DNA of 64,000 bases from Pleomorphochaeta sp963678575 (GTDB lineage Bacteria > Spirochaetota > Spirochaetia > Sphaerochaetales > Sphaerochaetaceae). Shown one piece after another: positions 55,878-64,000 of this stretch (position 1 is its first letter; every line of letters begins with the position of its first letter). The translations under genes were made by a program, and so were the position numbers. Location of the stretch: NCBI GenBank assembly GCA_963678575.2, contig CAXXHV010000002.1, positions 1,798,001 through 1,862,000 on the forward strand. Reading direction: 5' to 3'. A model generated the notes under the pieces. The model saw only the letters and a list, made by a program, of their open reading frames with translations. It had not been told where the DNA came from and searched no databases.

Positions 55878-56789
55878 TTATTGTATCTTTATTTTTAAAT
55901 TAAAATCATTTGCTATTTCTTTTAAATATAAAAGTTGACCTACCTTTAATGATTCTATATCTCCCATTTCATAAGTTCTTCCTAATCCTAAATACTTTGG
56001 TAAACCCAACCTATGGTAAGGTAAAAAAACGATTTCTTTTATGTTCTTTAAATTTTGTACATATTTAAAAAACTTTTTTATATCTTCAATAGAATCATTA
56101 CAATTTGGGATATATGGATACCTAACTGAAAGCTCCCCTTTAAAATTTTCTGAGAGCCATTGTAAATTGCTTAATATTATAGAATTCGATTTCCCAGTTA
56201 AGTTTTCATGCTTTTGGGAATCAATTTGCTTTATATCAAAGAAGATATAATCAACAAAATCATTTATCTCAATAATATTCTTTAAAGAAATAAAACCACA
56301 TGTCTCAACTAAAGTTTTTATTCCCCTTTCCTTCAATTTTTTTGCAATATTTTTTATATTCTTTGAATAAACTAAAGGCTCTCCCCCAGTAAAAGTTACG
56401 CCACCTCCAGAAGTACTAAAATATTGTTCATCCTTTAATATTTGAGATATTAACTCTGATTCACTATAGCTTTTTCCAACAGTTTCTCTTGCCCCAACAG
56501 GACAAACCTCAATACATTTTTGACAAAGGGTACACTTAGTTTTATCACTTATATAACCAAACCCCTCTTTGTACTCAATTGCATTAGTTGGACAAATAGC
56601 AACACACTTCTCACAAGAAATGCATATATTACTTTTTACTAATATCTCAGATTTAAAATCTTGTGATTCGGGATTAGCACACCATTTACAATTAAGATAA
56701 CAACCTTTTAAAAAGACTACAGTTCTAATTCCAGGTCCATCTTCAATTCCGAATCTTTCAATATTAAAAACATTTATTTTATCATTCAT
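55878..56789 (-). CDS. Glycyl-radical enzyme activating enzyme
   Basis: Radical SAM activase of 303 residues that installs the glycyl radical on the adjacent enzyme. The cluster motif is GCYLNCKWC (CX3CX2C). Between it and the rest of the barrel are two ferredoxin-like [4Fe-4S] motifs (CISCEKCVAICP and CTLCQKCIEVCP), as in activases of dehydratase- and lyase-type glycyl-radical enzymes, but unlike PflA. GGEPL follows. It starts 7 bases after the glycyl-radical gene ends. Confidence 0.95.
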   Translation of the reverse strand: MNDKINVFNIERFGIEDGPGIRTVVFLKGCYLNCKWCANPESQDFKSEILVKSNICISCEKCVAICPTNAIEYKEGFGYISDKTKCTLCQKCIEVCPVGARETVGKSYSESELISQILKDEQYFSTSGGGVTFTGGEPLVYSKNIKNIAKKLKERGIKTLVETCGFISLKNIIEINDFVDYIFFDIKQIDSQKHENLTGKSNSIILSNLQWLSENFKGELSVRYPYIPNCNDSIEDIKKFFKYVQNLKNIKEIVFLPYHRLGLPKYLGLGRTYEMGDIESLKVGQLLYLKEIANDFNLKIKIQ

Positions 56790-56796
56790 AATAAAC

Positions 56797-59214
56797 TTAA
56801 TTTTTCCAACTTAATTCAGTTCGATTAATGATATCCATTTGACAATCTTTTGATAAAGAAGTAAATAAAGCACTATATCCAGAGACTCTAACCATTAAAT
56901 CTCGATAATCGTTTGGATTCTCCATTGCCTTTTTAAAGACATCATTATCAACAATATTAAATTGAATTTGTTGTCCATAATTTTTAAATAAAACCTTAAT
57001 TACTGAAATTAGTTTTTCTTTATTCTCTTTTGAACTAACAATTGATTTTGCTAATCTCATATTAAAAATTGCGCCCTTTTGAAACCAAATACTAGGCAAT
57101 TTAATAATCGAATTACAAGCAGCGGTAATCCCTTCCCTCTCTGAACCATTAGCTGGAGAAATACCATTATTTACTGGGTCTCCATCATTTCTACCGTCTG
57201 GAGTAGCTCCAACACTTTTACCAAATGCAATATTTCCAGAAACAGGACTTTGACTATATGAAAAACAACTTGGAATTGGTCCTTTCCCATATTTATAGCT
57301 TTTACAATCATAGCGATAAGTACTTCCAATAAACTCTTCTAAAGCGACAACCCATTTATCTGCTTTATTATCATCATTACCAAATTTAGGAGCTTTATTT
57401 TTCAAAAGCAGTTGAATTTCAGTACCAGTAGGCTTTGTAGAATTATCTGCAAAATTAGTTCTTAGAGCATGTAATAATTGTTCCATCGTAATTAATTCTT
57501 TTTCAAAGACTAAAGAATCTATGGCTGCAAGAGAATCACCTGAACTAATTGTTCCCGCTGTGGGACCTCCATCAGCTGAATAAACTGCACCACCTTCTAC
57601 TAAGTCTAAGCCTCTATTTATACAGTCTTCCATCAAAGAAGATCTAAAAGCATTGATGTCCATTTGAGCATGTAATTCATCATTTTTATATTCTGTCTTA
57701 ACTTGTAAATCTATAAAATACTTTATTAATTTTTTATATTCTTCTAATATTTCTTCAGTATTTGTAAAATCTTTTATATCTTTTTTCATATCATAAAAAT
57801 GATATCCAGTTTTAGGATCATTTCCATTGTTCAATAATATATCCAATATTTTTTCTACATTGAGCCAAGGACCTTTTGCCGCAAAATCCCATTTACCAGG
57901 GATAGAAGCTTCTATACATCCAGTTGGAACCCAATTATGTTGGTCTTCCTTTCTTATTCCCATATTATCTAAGGTTCTCATAAAGGCTAAATCATTATAA
58001 AAAGCCGGTTGTCCTCCCTGATGTTTTACCATTGCATCAAGAGCTTTTAACATAAATTCATCATTTGTTTTTTCACACCATTTAACAGAAACAGACGGTG
58101 TAAATAATTTAAGATTCTCACAAGCTTCAACACATAAATTAGAAATTTCATTTATTGCATCATTTCCATCATCATCTTGTCCAGCAACTGCTATATTTAT
58201 AAACATTTGATAACCTAAGAAGAATTCTGAATCTGGCCAACTTCTAAGTTTATTTAACTCATTACATTTTATAAAAAAACATTCAACTATTTCTAAGGCT
58301 TCTTCTCTACTAATGAGTCCTTTTTCAACATCATTTTTATATAAAGGATAAACATATTGATCAAAACGACCTAATGAATACGCATGTCCATTCGATTCAA
58401 GATGTATTGAAAGTAAAATAATAAAAATTGATTGGACAGCTTCGTGAAAAGATTTAGCAGGATTTAGAGGTACATTTTTACAAATTTCAGATAATTCTAA
58501 TAACTCCTTAATTCTTTTAGTATCACTACAATTTTCTGCAAGCTTAAGACACTCACTCGACAATCTATTAGAAAAATTTATAACAGCCTGATTACTAATT
58601 AATATAGAATTTAAAAATGCTAATTTCTTTTGGTAATCTTCCTTAGTAGTATCCAAGTTCTTTATTGCTAATTCAGTTCTAGAAAGAACATCTTTCAACC
58701 CTTTTTCAACAACTAATTGATAATCTACAACAACATTTCCAAGACCTGCAGAAGAAACCCAAGTATCGTCAATAACATTTGCATCCCAAGCTTCATTAAT
58801 TTCTTTTGGAAGTTCTTTCCTAAATTTTTCATAAAAGGATTTACCTTCCCAATAATTAATGCATTCAAGAATTTCTTGTTTTTCTTTTTCTTTACAAATA
58901 AAGGTATCTCCTGGTCTTTGATCTAAATAATATGGATTACCTGATAATTCATTTTTTAGCCAATCCACAGAGTATTCAGGATAAATGGGAGAAGCTTTAG
59001 GCCATTTTGCCATATTACCAATAATTAATTCACCCTCATTAATATACAAACTCATTTTATCTAATACTTCATAAAAAGCCTTTGCTCTTCTCTCAGAATT
59101 AAATAAGCCTTCTGAATTTTTCATCGATTCTGTAAATATTTTACATCTTTGAGAACAAACTCGAGGTTCTATATCAAAAAGGTTTTGTCTCAATTTATTA
59201 ATTCTATTATTCAT
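56797..59214 (-). CDS. Glycyl-radical enzyme of unknown substrate (PFL-like family)
   Basis: Oxygen-sensitive radical enzyme, 805 residues. The radical Gly is Gly779 in RVSGYSA and the thiyl Cys is Cys433 in TGCIE, with Glu435 kept as in diol dehydratases and lyases. Against Clostridium glycerol dehydratase by eye, His164 is Asn160 (GLGNVVVDY), Ser282 is Ala278 (SNGHAYS; the preceding His is kept) and Asp447 is Lys447. This is not a usual propanediol or glycerol dehydratase, and PFL itself is excluded (no Cys-Cys). ATG at 59214 has GGGAG upstream; a longer frame is unsupported. First gene of the operon with activase, kinase, importer and aldolase. Confidence 0.93.
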   Translation of the reverse strand: MNNRINKLRQNLFDIEPRVCSQRCKIFTESMKNSEGLFNSERRAKAFYEVLDKMSLYINEGELIIGNMAKWPKASPIYPEYSVDWLKNELSGNPYYLDQRPGDTFICKEKEKQEILECINYWEGKSFYEKFRKELPKEINEAWDANVIDDTWVSSAGLGNVVVDYQLVVEKGLKDVLSRTELAIKNLDTTKEDYQKKLAFLNSILISNQAVINFSNRLSSECLKLAENCSDTKRIKELLELSEICKNVPLNPAKSFHEAVQSIFIILLSIHLESNGHAYSLGRFDQYVYPLYKNDVEKGLISREEALEIVECFFIKCNELNKLRSWPDSEFFLGYQMFINIAVAGQDDDGNDAINEISNLCVEACENLKLFTPSVSVKWCEKTNDEFMLKALDAMVKHQGGQPAFYNDLAFMRTLDNMGIRKEDQHNWVPTGCIEASIPGKWDFAAKGPWLNVEKILDILLNNGNDPKTGYHFYDMKKDIKDFTNTEEILEEYKKLIKYFIDLQVKTEYKNDELHAQMDINAFRSSLMEDCINRGLDLVEGGAVYSADGGPTAGTISSGDSLAAIDSLVFEKELITMEQLLHALRTNFADNSTKPTGTEIQLLLKNKAPKFGNDDNKADKWVVALEEFIGSTYRYDCKSYKYGKGPIPSCFSYSQSPVSGNIAFGKSVGATPDGRNDGDPVNNGISPANGSEREGITAACNSIIKLPSIWFQKGAIFNMRLAKSIVSSKENKEKLISVIKVLFKNYGQQIQFNIVDNDVFKKAMENPNDYRDLMVRVSGYSALFTSLSKDCQMDIINRTELSWKN

Positions 59215-59236
59215 TCGCTTCTCCCGACTATGTAAA

Positions 59237-59252
59237 ATGTATCTTGTTACAT
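59237..59252. promoter_or_regulatory. Operator site 1 at the glycyl-radical operon promoter
   Basis: ATGTATCTTGTTACAT, an imperfect palindrome just downstream of the -10 of the operon. One of three similar 16-bp sites in this gap. Confidence 0.6.
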
Positions 59253-59256
59253 TCAT

Positions 59257-59283
59257 ATTATGATAGAAAAATCCATCTGTCAA
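59257..59283 (-). promoter_or_regulatory. Promoter of the glycyl-radical operon
   Basis: Minus strand: perfect TTGACA (59283 to 59278), 15-base spacer, CATAAT (59262 to 59257), then operator site 1 at the expected start of transcription. Confidence 0.6.
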
Positions 59284-59479
59284 CAAAAAAATTAAGCAAA
59301 TTTTTTAATAAATATTTTTTATATTTTACATTATTTATATAAGTAAATTTAATTTATTACTAAATAATTATTATTAAAATTACTATATAAATAATTTTTT
59401 AAAAATTATTATACACTTAAACTATTTTTTTATATCCACCTACAACCAAACTCATTAGTTTTGTTATATTTCTATATTT

Positions 59480-59495
59480 CTGTATCAAGTTACAT
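59480..59495. promoter_or_regulatory. Operator site 2
   Basis: CTGTATCAAGTTACAT, 13 of 16 bases equal to site 1 in the same orientation. It lies between the two promoters and could serve as an auxiliary site for looping. Confidence 0.55.
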
Positions 59496-59541
59496 GTTTT
59501 ACATTAAATTAGCTATAATTATGATTATAATAAATTTATAG

Positions 59542-59571
59542 TTGCATTATTATTAAAAATAAGAATATAAT
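59542..59571 (+). promoter_or_regulatory. Promoter of the LacI-type regulator gene
   Basis: TTGCAT (59542-59547), 18-base spacer, TATAAT (59566-59571). Operator site 3 follows within 20 bases, consistent with autoregulation. Confidence 0.6.
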
Positions 59572-59588
59572 ATAGAAAATATTCATAC

Positions 59589-59604
59589 ATGTAACACGTA
59601 ACAT
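59589..59604. promoter_or_regulatory. Operator site 3
   Basis: ATGTAACACGTAACAT, 24 bases before the regulator ATG; 13 of 16 positions match the reverse of site 1. Confidence 0.58.
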
Positions 59605-59627
59605 AAAAATATACTATTCGAGGAATC

Positions 59628-60637
59628 ATGGACGAAAACAAAAATAATAAATTCATTGGAATAAGAGATATTGCTAAACTTGCAGGTGTATCAACTGCTA
59701 CTGTTTCTAGAGTAATAAATAAATCACCTTCAACTTCAGATAAAGTTAGAGAAAAGGTTGAAAAATAATTAAAGAATATAATTATATTCCAAATCAAAAT
59801 ATTAGAAATATTTTTTCTAAAAACTATAATTCTATTGCTATTTTTATATATGATATAGACAACCCATTTTTCTCAAAACTTATAAAAGAATTAAATCAGA
59901 TTTGTCTACAAAATAAATATACCCTTTTAATATGTGATACAGAAAATGATAAAATTAGAGAAAATGAATATTTAGAATATTGCTTAGCGAATCGATTTTC
60001 AGGAATTATTGTAACAGAAGGAATTGATTATTCAATTTTTGAAACACATGATTTAAATCTTCCTATAGTAACTTTAGATAGGAAATTGAATGAAGATTTT
60101 TCTGTAGTATCTTCAAAAAATGTAGAAGCTTCAAAAAATGTTGTAGAATATCTTTATAATTTAAATCATAGGAAAATCGCTTTTGTAGGTAGTTCAAAAG
60201 ATTACATGAGTGTAAAAAGCAGAAAAAAAGGATATATTCAAGGATTAGAAGAAAAAAATATTCCTTTTAGGCAAGAATATATCTATGAACAAGATGCAAA
60301 ATTAGACTTACATAATGGCACAAATGCTCTTAAATATTTTTTAACACTAAGCGATCCTCCAACAGCAATAATTTGTGTTAATGATATTATTGCACTAGGA
60401 ATAATAAATGAAGCAAGAGTTCAAAACTTGCTAATTCCTGATGACATTTCAGTTGTTGGGTTTGATAATGTAATTGATTTAATTCACTGTCCCACAATAA
60501 CAACAGTAAAACAAGATTTAAAAGAGATGGCCAACATTCTTTTTAATCTAATTGCAAATCCACCTAAAAATCCCAAATCTATCAAAATTGATACTGAATT
60601 AATTCAAGGCTATACAACAAAAAGATGTTTAAAATAA
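59628..60637 (+). pseudogene. LacI-family regulator with a one-base frameshift
   Basis: ATG at 59628 (GAGG upstream) opens a LacI helix-turn-helix, IRDIAKLAGVSTATVSRVINK, and runs to a TAA at 59766-59768 after 46 codons. One base back, the frame continues without a stop from about 59765 to 60637: IIKEYNYIPNQN, then the sugar-binding core with NRFSGIIVTEG, HRKIAFVGSSKDYMSVKSR, PTAIICVNDIIALG and DDISVVGFDN. The break is in a run of five A; six would restore a protein of about 336 residues. Either a recent mutation or an assembly error. It probably regulated the divergent glycyl-radical operon. Confidence 0.88.
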
Positions 60638-60659
60638 AAACAATATAATAAAAATTAAA

Positions 60660-60697
60660 AAAGAGTATTTCAAAAAATGAAATACTCTTTATTTTTT
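60660..60697. terminator. Bidirectional terminator between the LacI and aldo/keto reductase genes
   Basis: A 12-pair perfect stem (60660-60671 with 60679-60690), 7-base loop, then ATTTTTT on the plus strand and a T-rich stretch on the minus strand. Confidence 0.8.
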
Positions 60698-60709
60698 ATT
60701 AAAATCTAT

Positions 60710-61621
60710 TTAAGGCAATTTCTTACCTGCAGAAAGATATAGTTCATACCATTCTTCTCTTGTTAATAAAATATCTCTAGCTTTAATTATATTATATAAT
60801 CGCTTATAATTTGTTGTACCTGCAATTACTTGGATTTTATTAGGGATTCTCAAAAGCCAAGCAGCTACTATTGCTTCCTTTTCAACATCATACTTTTGAG
60901 ACAACTTATCTAAAACAATATTAAGTTCTTTAAATTTATCATTATCTATAAAAACACCTTCAAAAAAACCATATTGAAATGGAGACCATGCCTGAATTGT
61001 AATATCATTTAATATACTATATTCTAGCATCCCAGCGTCTCTATCAATAGAATAAGAATTATCTAAATTAACATTTATTGAACTATCTATCATGTGTGAA
61101 TTAGTTATACTCATCTGAAGTTGATTTACTGCTAATTTATTATCGCAATATTTATTTAACAAATTCATTTGATGTGTATTTTGATTACTTACTCCAAAAG
61201 ACTTAACTTTCTTAGTTTCACTTAATGAGTTAATAATATCAGAGACTTCATTAACATCCATTAATGGATCAGGTCTATGAAATAAAAAGAAATCTAGATA
61301 ATCTGTATTCAATCTTTTTAAACTACCATCAATTGCTTTTAATATATGCTCTTTTGAGAAATCATAACAAATACCGGGGCGAATTGAAGCTTTTGACTGA
61401 ATTATTAAATTATCCCTATCTAGTTTTAAAGCTTTAATCGATTTAGCAAATTTAGTTTCACTTTCCCCTCTACCATATATATCTGCATGATCAAAGAAAT
61501 TCACTCCATTATCTATTGCTGTTTTTATTAATTTTTCAACCTCTTTATCTTCTTTAGAAGCTATTCTCATACAACCTAGTATTATTTTAGGAACTTCTCT
61601 CTCATATGTTCTAATTTTCAT
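60710..61621 (-). CDS. Aldo/keto reductase (YdhF-like)
   Basis: NAD(P)H-dependent carbonyl reductase of 303 residues with the (beta/alpha)8 fold. Catalytic tetrad candidates are the Asp and Tyr in NFFDHADIYGRGE, the Lys in IIQSKASI, and His in FLFHRPDPL. SFGVSNQ and AGTTNYKR bind the cofactor. ATG at 61621 follows GGAGG by 5 bases; the longer TTG start is within that site. Close to the glycyl-radical operon but separated by a terminator; it could reduce an aldehyde product, which is speculation. Confidence 0.92.
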   Translation of the reverse strand: MKIRTYEREVPKIILGCMRIASKEDKEVEKLIKTAIDNGVNFFDHADIYGRGESETKFAKSIKALKLDRDNLIIQSKASIRPGICYDFSKEHILKAIDGSLKRLNTDYLDFFLFHRPDPLMDVNEVSDIINSLSETKKVKSFGVSNQNTHQMNLLNKYCDNKLAVNQLQMSITNSHMIDSSINVNLDNSYSIDRDAGMLEYSILNDITIQAWSPFQYGFFEGVFIDNDKFKELNIVLDKLSQKYDVEKEAIVAAWLLRIPNKIQVIAGTTNYKRLYNIIKARDILLTREEWYELYLSAGKKLP

Positions 61622-61700
61622 TATGTCCTCCAATATATGAATATTTTTTCATTATACAATAAATAAAAGTACAAAAACACAATATTTAATAATTCATTTT

Positions 61701-62255
61701 TTAAGTTGATCTATATTTGAAACAATTTTTACTGTGATTATTTAAAACCCCAATTGCTTCTAAATATGAATAAGTAGTAACACTACCCATAAACTTAAAC
61801 CCTCTCTTTTTTAAATCTTTTGATATTTTATCTGACAATTCATTTTTTGTTACAAGAGGTTTATCACCTCCATATATTATTTCTTTATTAGTAAATGACC
61901 AAATATAATTACTAAAAGAATCAAATTCTTTTTGGATAGCTAAAAAACATCGTGCATTATTAACAGTTGCTCTTATTTTACCCTCATGCCTTACTATATT
62001 TTTATTATTTAATAAATTCTTTATTTTATCCTCATCATAATCTTTAATAAGAACGGGATTAAAATTATCGAAGGCACTTCTAAAAAATTCTCTTTTATTT
62101 AAAATAATTAACCAAGATAATCCACAATGAAATGATTCTAAAATTAGCATTTCAAATAAATAAGCATCATCATAAGAGGGTGTACCCCACTCAATATCGT
62201 GATAATCTCTATAAGCTTGTGAATATTCTAAACTTTTCCAATTACATCTCTCCAT
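61701..62255 (-). CDS. tag: DNA-3-methyladenine glycosylase I
   Basis: Removes 3-methyladenine from DNA. 184 residues; the zinc ligands are Cys4 (RCNW), His in YHDIEWG, and the C-terminal His/Cys in NNHSKNCFKY. The YDDAYLFEMLILESFHCGLSW block with its catalytic Glu is typical of Tag. Single gene with its own ribosome site (GGAGAAG). Confidence 0.95.
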   Translation of the reverse strand: MERCNWKSLEYSQAYRDYHDIEWGTPSYDDAYLFEMLILESFHCGLSWLIILNKREFFRSAFDNFNPVLIKDYDEDKIKNLLNNKNIVRHEGKIRATVNNARCFLAIQKEFDSFSNYIWSFTNKEIIYGGDKPLVTKNELSDKISKDLKKRGFKFMGSVTTYSYLEAIGVLNNHSKNCFKYRST

Positions 62256-62416
62256 TTTTTCACTTCTCCTAAATTAAATACTTTTATACATTTTAACCAG
62301 CATTGTTATATAAATTACTTTTGTTTACATTTTATTAATTATAAGTATAATAAAAATTAACATAGCAACAATTTATAAATATAAATTAATTATAAATTAG
62401 ATAATTTGGAATTAAA

Positions 62417-63613
62417 ATGGAAACTCAGCTAAAATTAAAAAATAATATTATAAATAATTATATATTTATATTTATATCTAGTTTAAATCTTACTCATGGC
62501 CTTTGGATGATTTATTTGGCAACAAAAGGAATGACTTTAGCCCAACTTGGCATATTAGAAGGCATATTTCATATTACTTCTTTTTTAATGGAAGTACCAA
62601 CAGGCTTAGTTGCAGACATCTTTGGAAGAAAAACAAGTCGAGTTATTGGTAGAATATTATCCCTTATCAGTATTGCAATATTAATACTTGCAAATAGTTT
62701 TTTATTTTTTGCAATTTCTTTTATATTTACTGCCCTTTCCTACAATCTAGAATCAGGAGCTGGAGAAGCACTTGTTTACGATTCATTAAAACAATTAAAT
62801 ATAGAAAAAGATTATATGAAAGTTGCTGGTAGACAAGAAATATCTTATCAACTTGGACAAGTTGTATGCTTTGTTCTTGGTGGATTTCTTGCAACAATAA
62901 ACTATAATTATGTTTTTTATTTAACTTTGTTTTTCATTCTTATTACAATAATTCAGTCATTAAGTTTTTATGAACCCCAATATGAAAAAAACTCAATTGA
63001 AAATAAAAAGATAAAAACAATATTATTAGATCAAGTAAAACAAAGTATTCAAGTAATAAAAGAAAATAAAAAAATTGGATTCTTCATTATCTTTACTCAA
63101 ATCATTTTAGCTTTTGGAACTAGTTTATTCTATTATTTACAAAATTATTTAAAAGCTAACAATAGAAGTGAATTTTTTATTGGAATTATATTTGCTATCT
63201 CTGCACTAGTTGGAGCTTTCACAAGCTCTCAAACCTTTAAATTAGAAAAAATAATTAAAGAAAAAGGAATCCTAATGATTCTTCCTTTCTTTAGTGTTGC
63301 TTGTATTTGGCTTATTGCACTAACCTCGTATCCATATGTGTTCTACATAATTATGATGGCTGTTGAAGGTATTATATTTGTTGCCATGAGTGATTACATT
63401 AATAAATTGATACCAAGTAAAAACAGAGCAACTATATTATCTCTTGCAAGTATGGTATTCAGTTTCTTTATGATTATTATTTTCCCAATAATTGGTAAAA
63501 TCGGAGATATTTACTCTTTAAAAATTGCTTTTATCTTTTTAGCAATTATTGGAACAGTCTTTGTAATTTCTAACTTTTTTTTACTTTTAAATATTAATAA
63601 CAAGAATAACTAA
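62417..63613 (+). CDS. MFS transporter, efflux-like
   Basis: 398 residues with 12 predicted membrane segments. The loop FLMEVPTGLVADIFGRKTSR is the MFS motif A in the form common among drug and tetracycline-type exporters. Substrate unknown. Its last 4 bases overlap the convergent ADP-ribosylglycohydrolase gene. Confidence 0.88.
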   Translation: METQLKLKNNIINNYIFIFISSLNLTHGLWMIYLATKGMTLAQLGILEGIFHITSFLMEVPTGLVADIFGRKTSRVIGRILSLISIAILILANSFLFFAISFIFTALSYNLESGAGEALVYDSLKQLNIEKDYMKVAGRQEISYQLGQVVCFVLGGFLATINYNYVFYLTLFFILITIIQSLSFYEPQYEKNSIENKKIKTILLDQVKQSIQVIKENKKIGFFIIFTQIILAFGTSLFYYLQNYLKANNRSEFFIGIIFAISALVGAFTSSQTFKLEKIIKEKGILMILPFFSVACIWLIALTSYPYVFYIIMMAVEGIIFVAMSDYINKLIPSKNRATILSLASMVFSFFMIIIFPIIGKIGDIYSLKIAFIFLAIIGTVFVISNFFLLLNINNKNN

Positions 63614-64000
63614 TAAAGAAAATTTTTATTTTCAATAAACATTTTCCATTGCTCATATAAATCTCTCAATTCTTTGTCTAAATAAGTCAAAGCTTTTTCT
63701 TCTAAATCAATTGGGACTTGATAGAAGGCTTGCGCAATTGAACCAGTTATTGCTCCAATTGTATCACTATCTCCACCTAAAGAAATAGCAATTCTTATAG
63801 CGTCTTCAAAAGTTGAAGACTCAAAAAAAGCGACGATTGCCTGGGGGACTGTTTTTTGGCAAGTTGAACTAAATTCATAATCATCTCTAATTTCATCTAT
63901 TGTAAAATTTAAATCATAGAAATTTTCTTGAATTTTTTTTCTAATCTCATTTTTATGAAGCCCACAACGACAAAAAAATATAGATTGAGCAACAGCCAAA
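63610..64000 (-). CDS. ADP-ribosylglycohydrolase family protein, partial
   Basis: C-terminal 129 residues of a DraG-like metal-dependent hydrolase; the frame is still open at the right edge. The magnesium-binding GGDSDTIGAITGSIAQAFYQVP is diagnostic, and AVAQSIFFCRCG and VAFFESSTFEDAIRIAISLG come before it. The N-terminal part with the second metal motif lies outside the window. Actual substrate (ADP-ribosyl protein, nucleoside or nucleotide) unknown. Confidence 0.9.
   Translation of the reverse strand, partial: LAVAQSIFFCRCGLHKNEIRKKIQENFYDLNFTIDEIRDDYEFSSTCQKTVPQAIVAFFESSTFEDAIRIAISLGGDSDTIGAITGSIAQAFYQVPIDLEEKALTYLDKELRDLYEQWKMFIENKNFLY

Larger units (their letters stand above)
59253..59627. 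other. Divergent control region, rest of gap
   Basis: Very AT-rich spacer between the glycyl-radical operon and the LacI gene. Besides two promoters and operator sites 2 and 3 it holds no gene and no clear RNA structure. Confidence 0.6.

Noticed and set aside
56797..59214. Idea that the glycyl-radical enzyme is a sulfonate lyase (isethionate or dihydroxypropanesulfonate type) working with the sulfoquinovoside locus
   Set aside because: The two loci are separate, and the linked kinase and aldolase point to sugar phosphates; I see no sulfonate-binding Arg/Gln pattern near the pocket.
50262..59214. Annotation as a plain L-rhamnose or L-fucose operon
   Set aside because: No isomerase, and the radical enzyme lacks residues of a propanediol dehydratase.
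59761..59770. Programmed frameshift in the LacI gene
   Set aside because: Only five A and no slippery heptamer or following structure; mutation or assembly error is simpler.
59525..59797. 90-codon minus-strand frame over the LacI start
   Set aside because: It is antisense to the helix-turn-helix coding part and covers the promoter; no ribosome site.
1..64000. tRNA, rRNA, CRISPR arrays, insertion sequences and riboswitches
   Set aside because: I looked for them by eye on both strands and saw none; a covariance-model scan would be needed to exclude small RNAs.

Overview
The window is a strongly AT-rich bacterial chromosome segment with tightly packed genes, most on the minus strand. It looks like a host-associated, probably anaerobic spirochaete of the Treponema/Sphaerochaeta side. 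The reasons are Ala-Asn-Gly-Gln and Ala-Ser-Gly-Ser-Gln type signal-peptide ends on binding proteins, a CoaE P-loop ending GKN, lipoproteins with spirochaete-like lipoboxes, a glycyl-radical enzyme system, and small exported proteins without wide homologues. The assignment is an inference from protein style; no rRNA or tRNA gene lies in the window.

Layout. 1-4163 is a two-component system followed by an FtsX-type ABC exporter whose permease runs off the left edge. 4650-6355 holds two lipoprotein genes and a wrecked tyrosine integrase abutting the 3' end of guaA (6438-7988), which looks like the remnant of an island inserted at guaA. 8119-11625 is an ECF vitamin-type transporter with a fused, asymmetric double ATPase, plus plsC. 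11691-21265 is housekeeping: DEAD-box helicase, class IV aminotransferase, ftsK, and mnmE-mnmG-rsmG. 21364-26535 is a hexuronate locus (uxaC and a GntR regulator divergent from uxaBA) with a large operator palindrome. 26632-30791 holds the EF-P beta-lysylation set epmA-efp and epmB, split by an MFS transporter. 30858-42869 carries coaE-polA, nadE, an OhrR-type regulator, a DUF4105 protein, a diguanylate cyclase and several exported hypotheticals.

43074-48147 is a carbohydrate ABC importer with a GH31 enzyme that keeps all sulfoquinovosidase signature residues, so it probably imports and cleaves sulfoquinovosides. 48568-50087 is an ars-like operon (arsR, thioredoxin-fold protein, nitroreductase, arsC) with no efflux pump. 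50262-59214 is a seven-gene operon: glycyl-radical enzyme, its activase, FGGY kinase, ribose-type ABC importer and class II aldolase. The glycyl-radical enzyme keeps its Cys and Glu but has replaced three residues typical of diol dehydratases, and the operon has no isomerase. This is the best candidate for an undescribed pathway. Three near-identical 16-bp sites lie between it and a divergent, frameshifted LacI regulator. 60710-64000 ends with an aldo/keto reductase, tag, an MFS exporter and a partial ADP-ribosylglycohydrolase.

The sugar systems (uronates, sulfoquinovosides, and the unknown substrate of the radical enzyme) suggest a fermenter living on plant or gut glycans.
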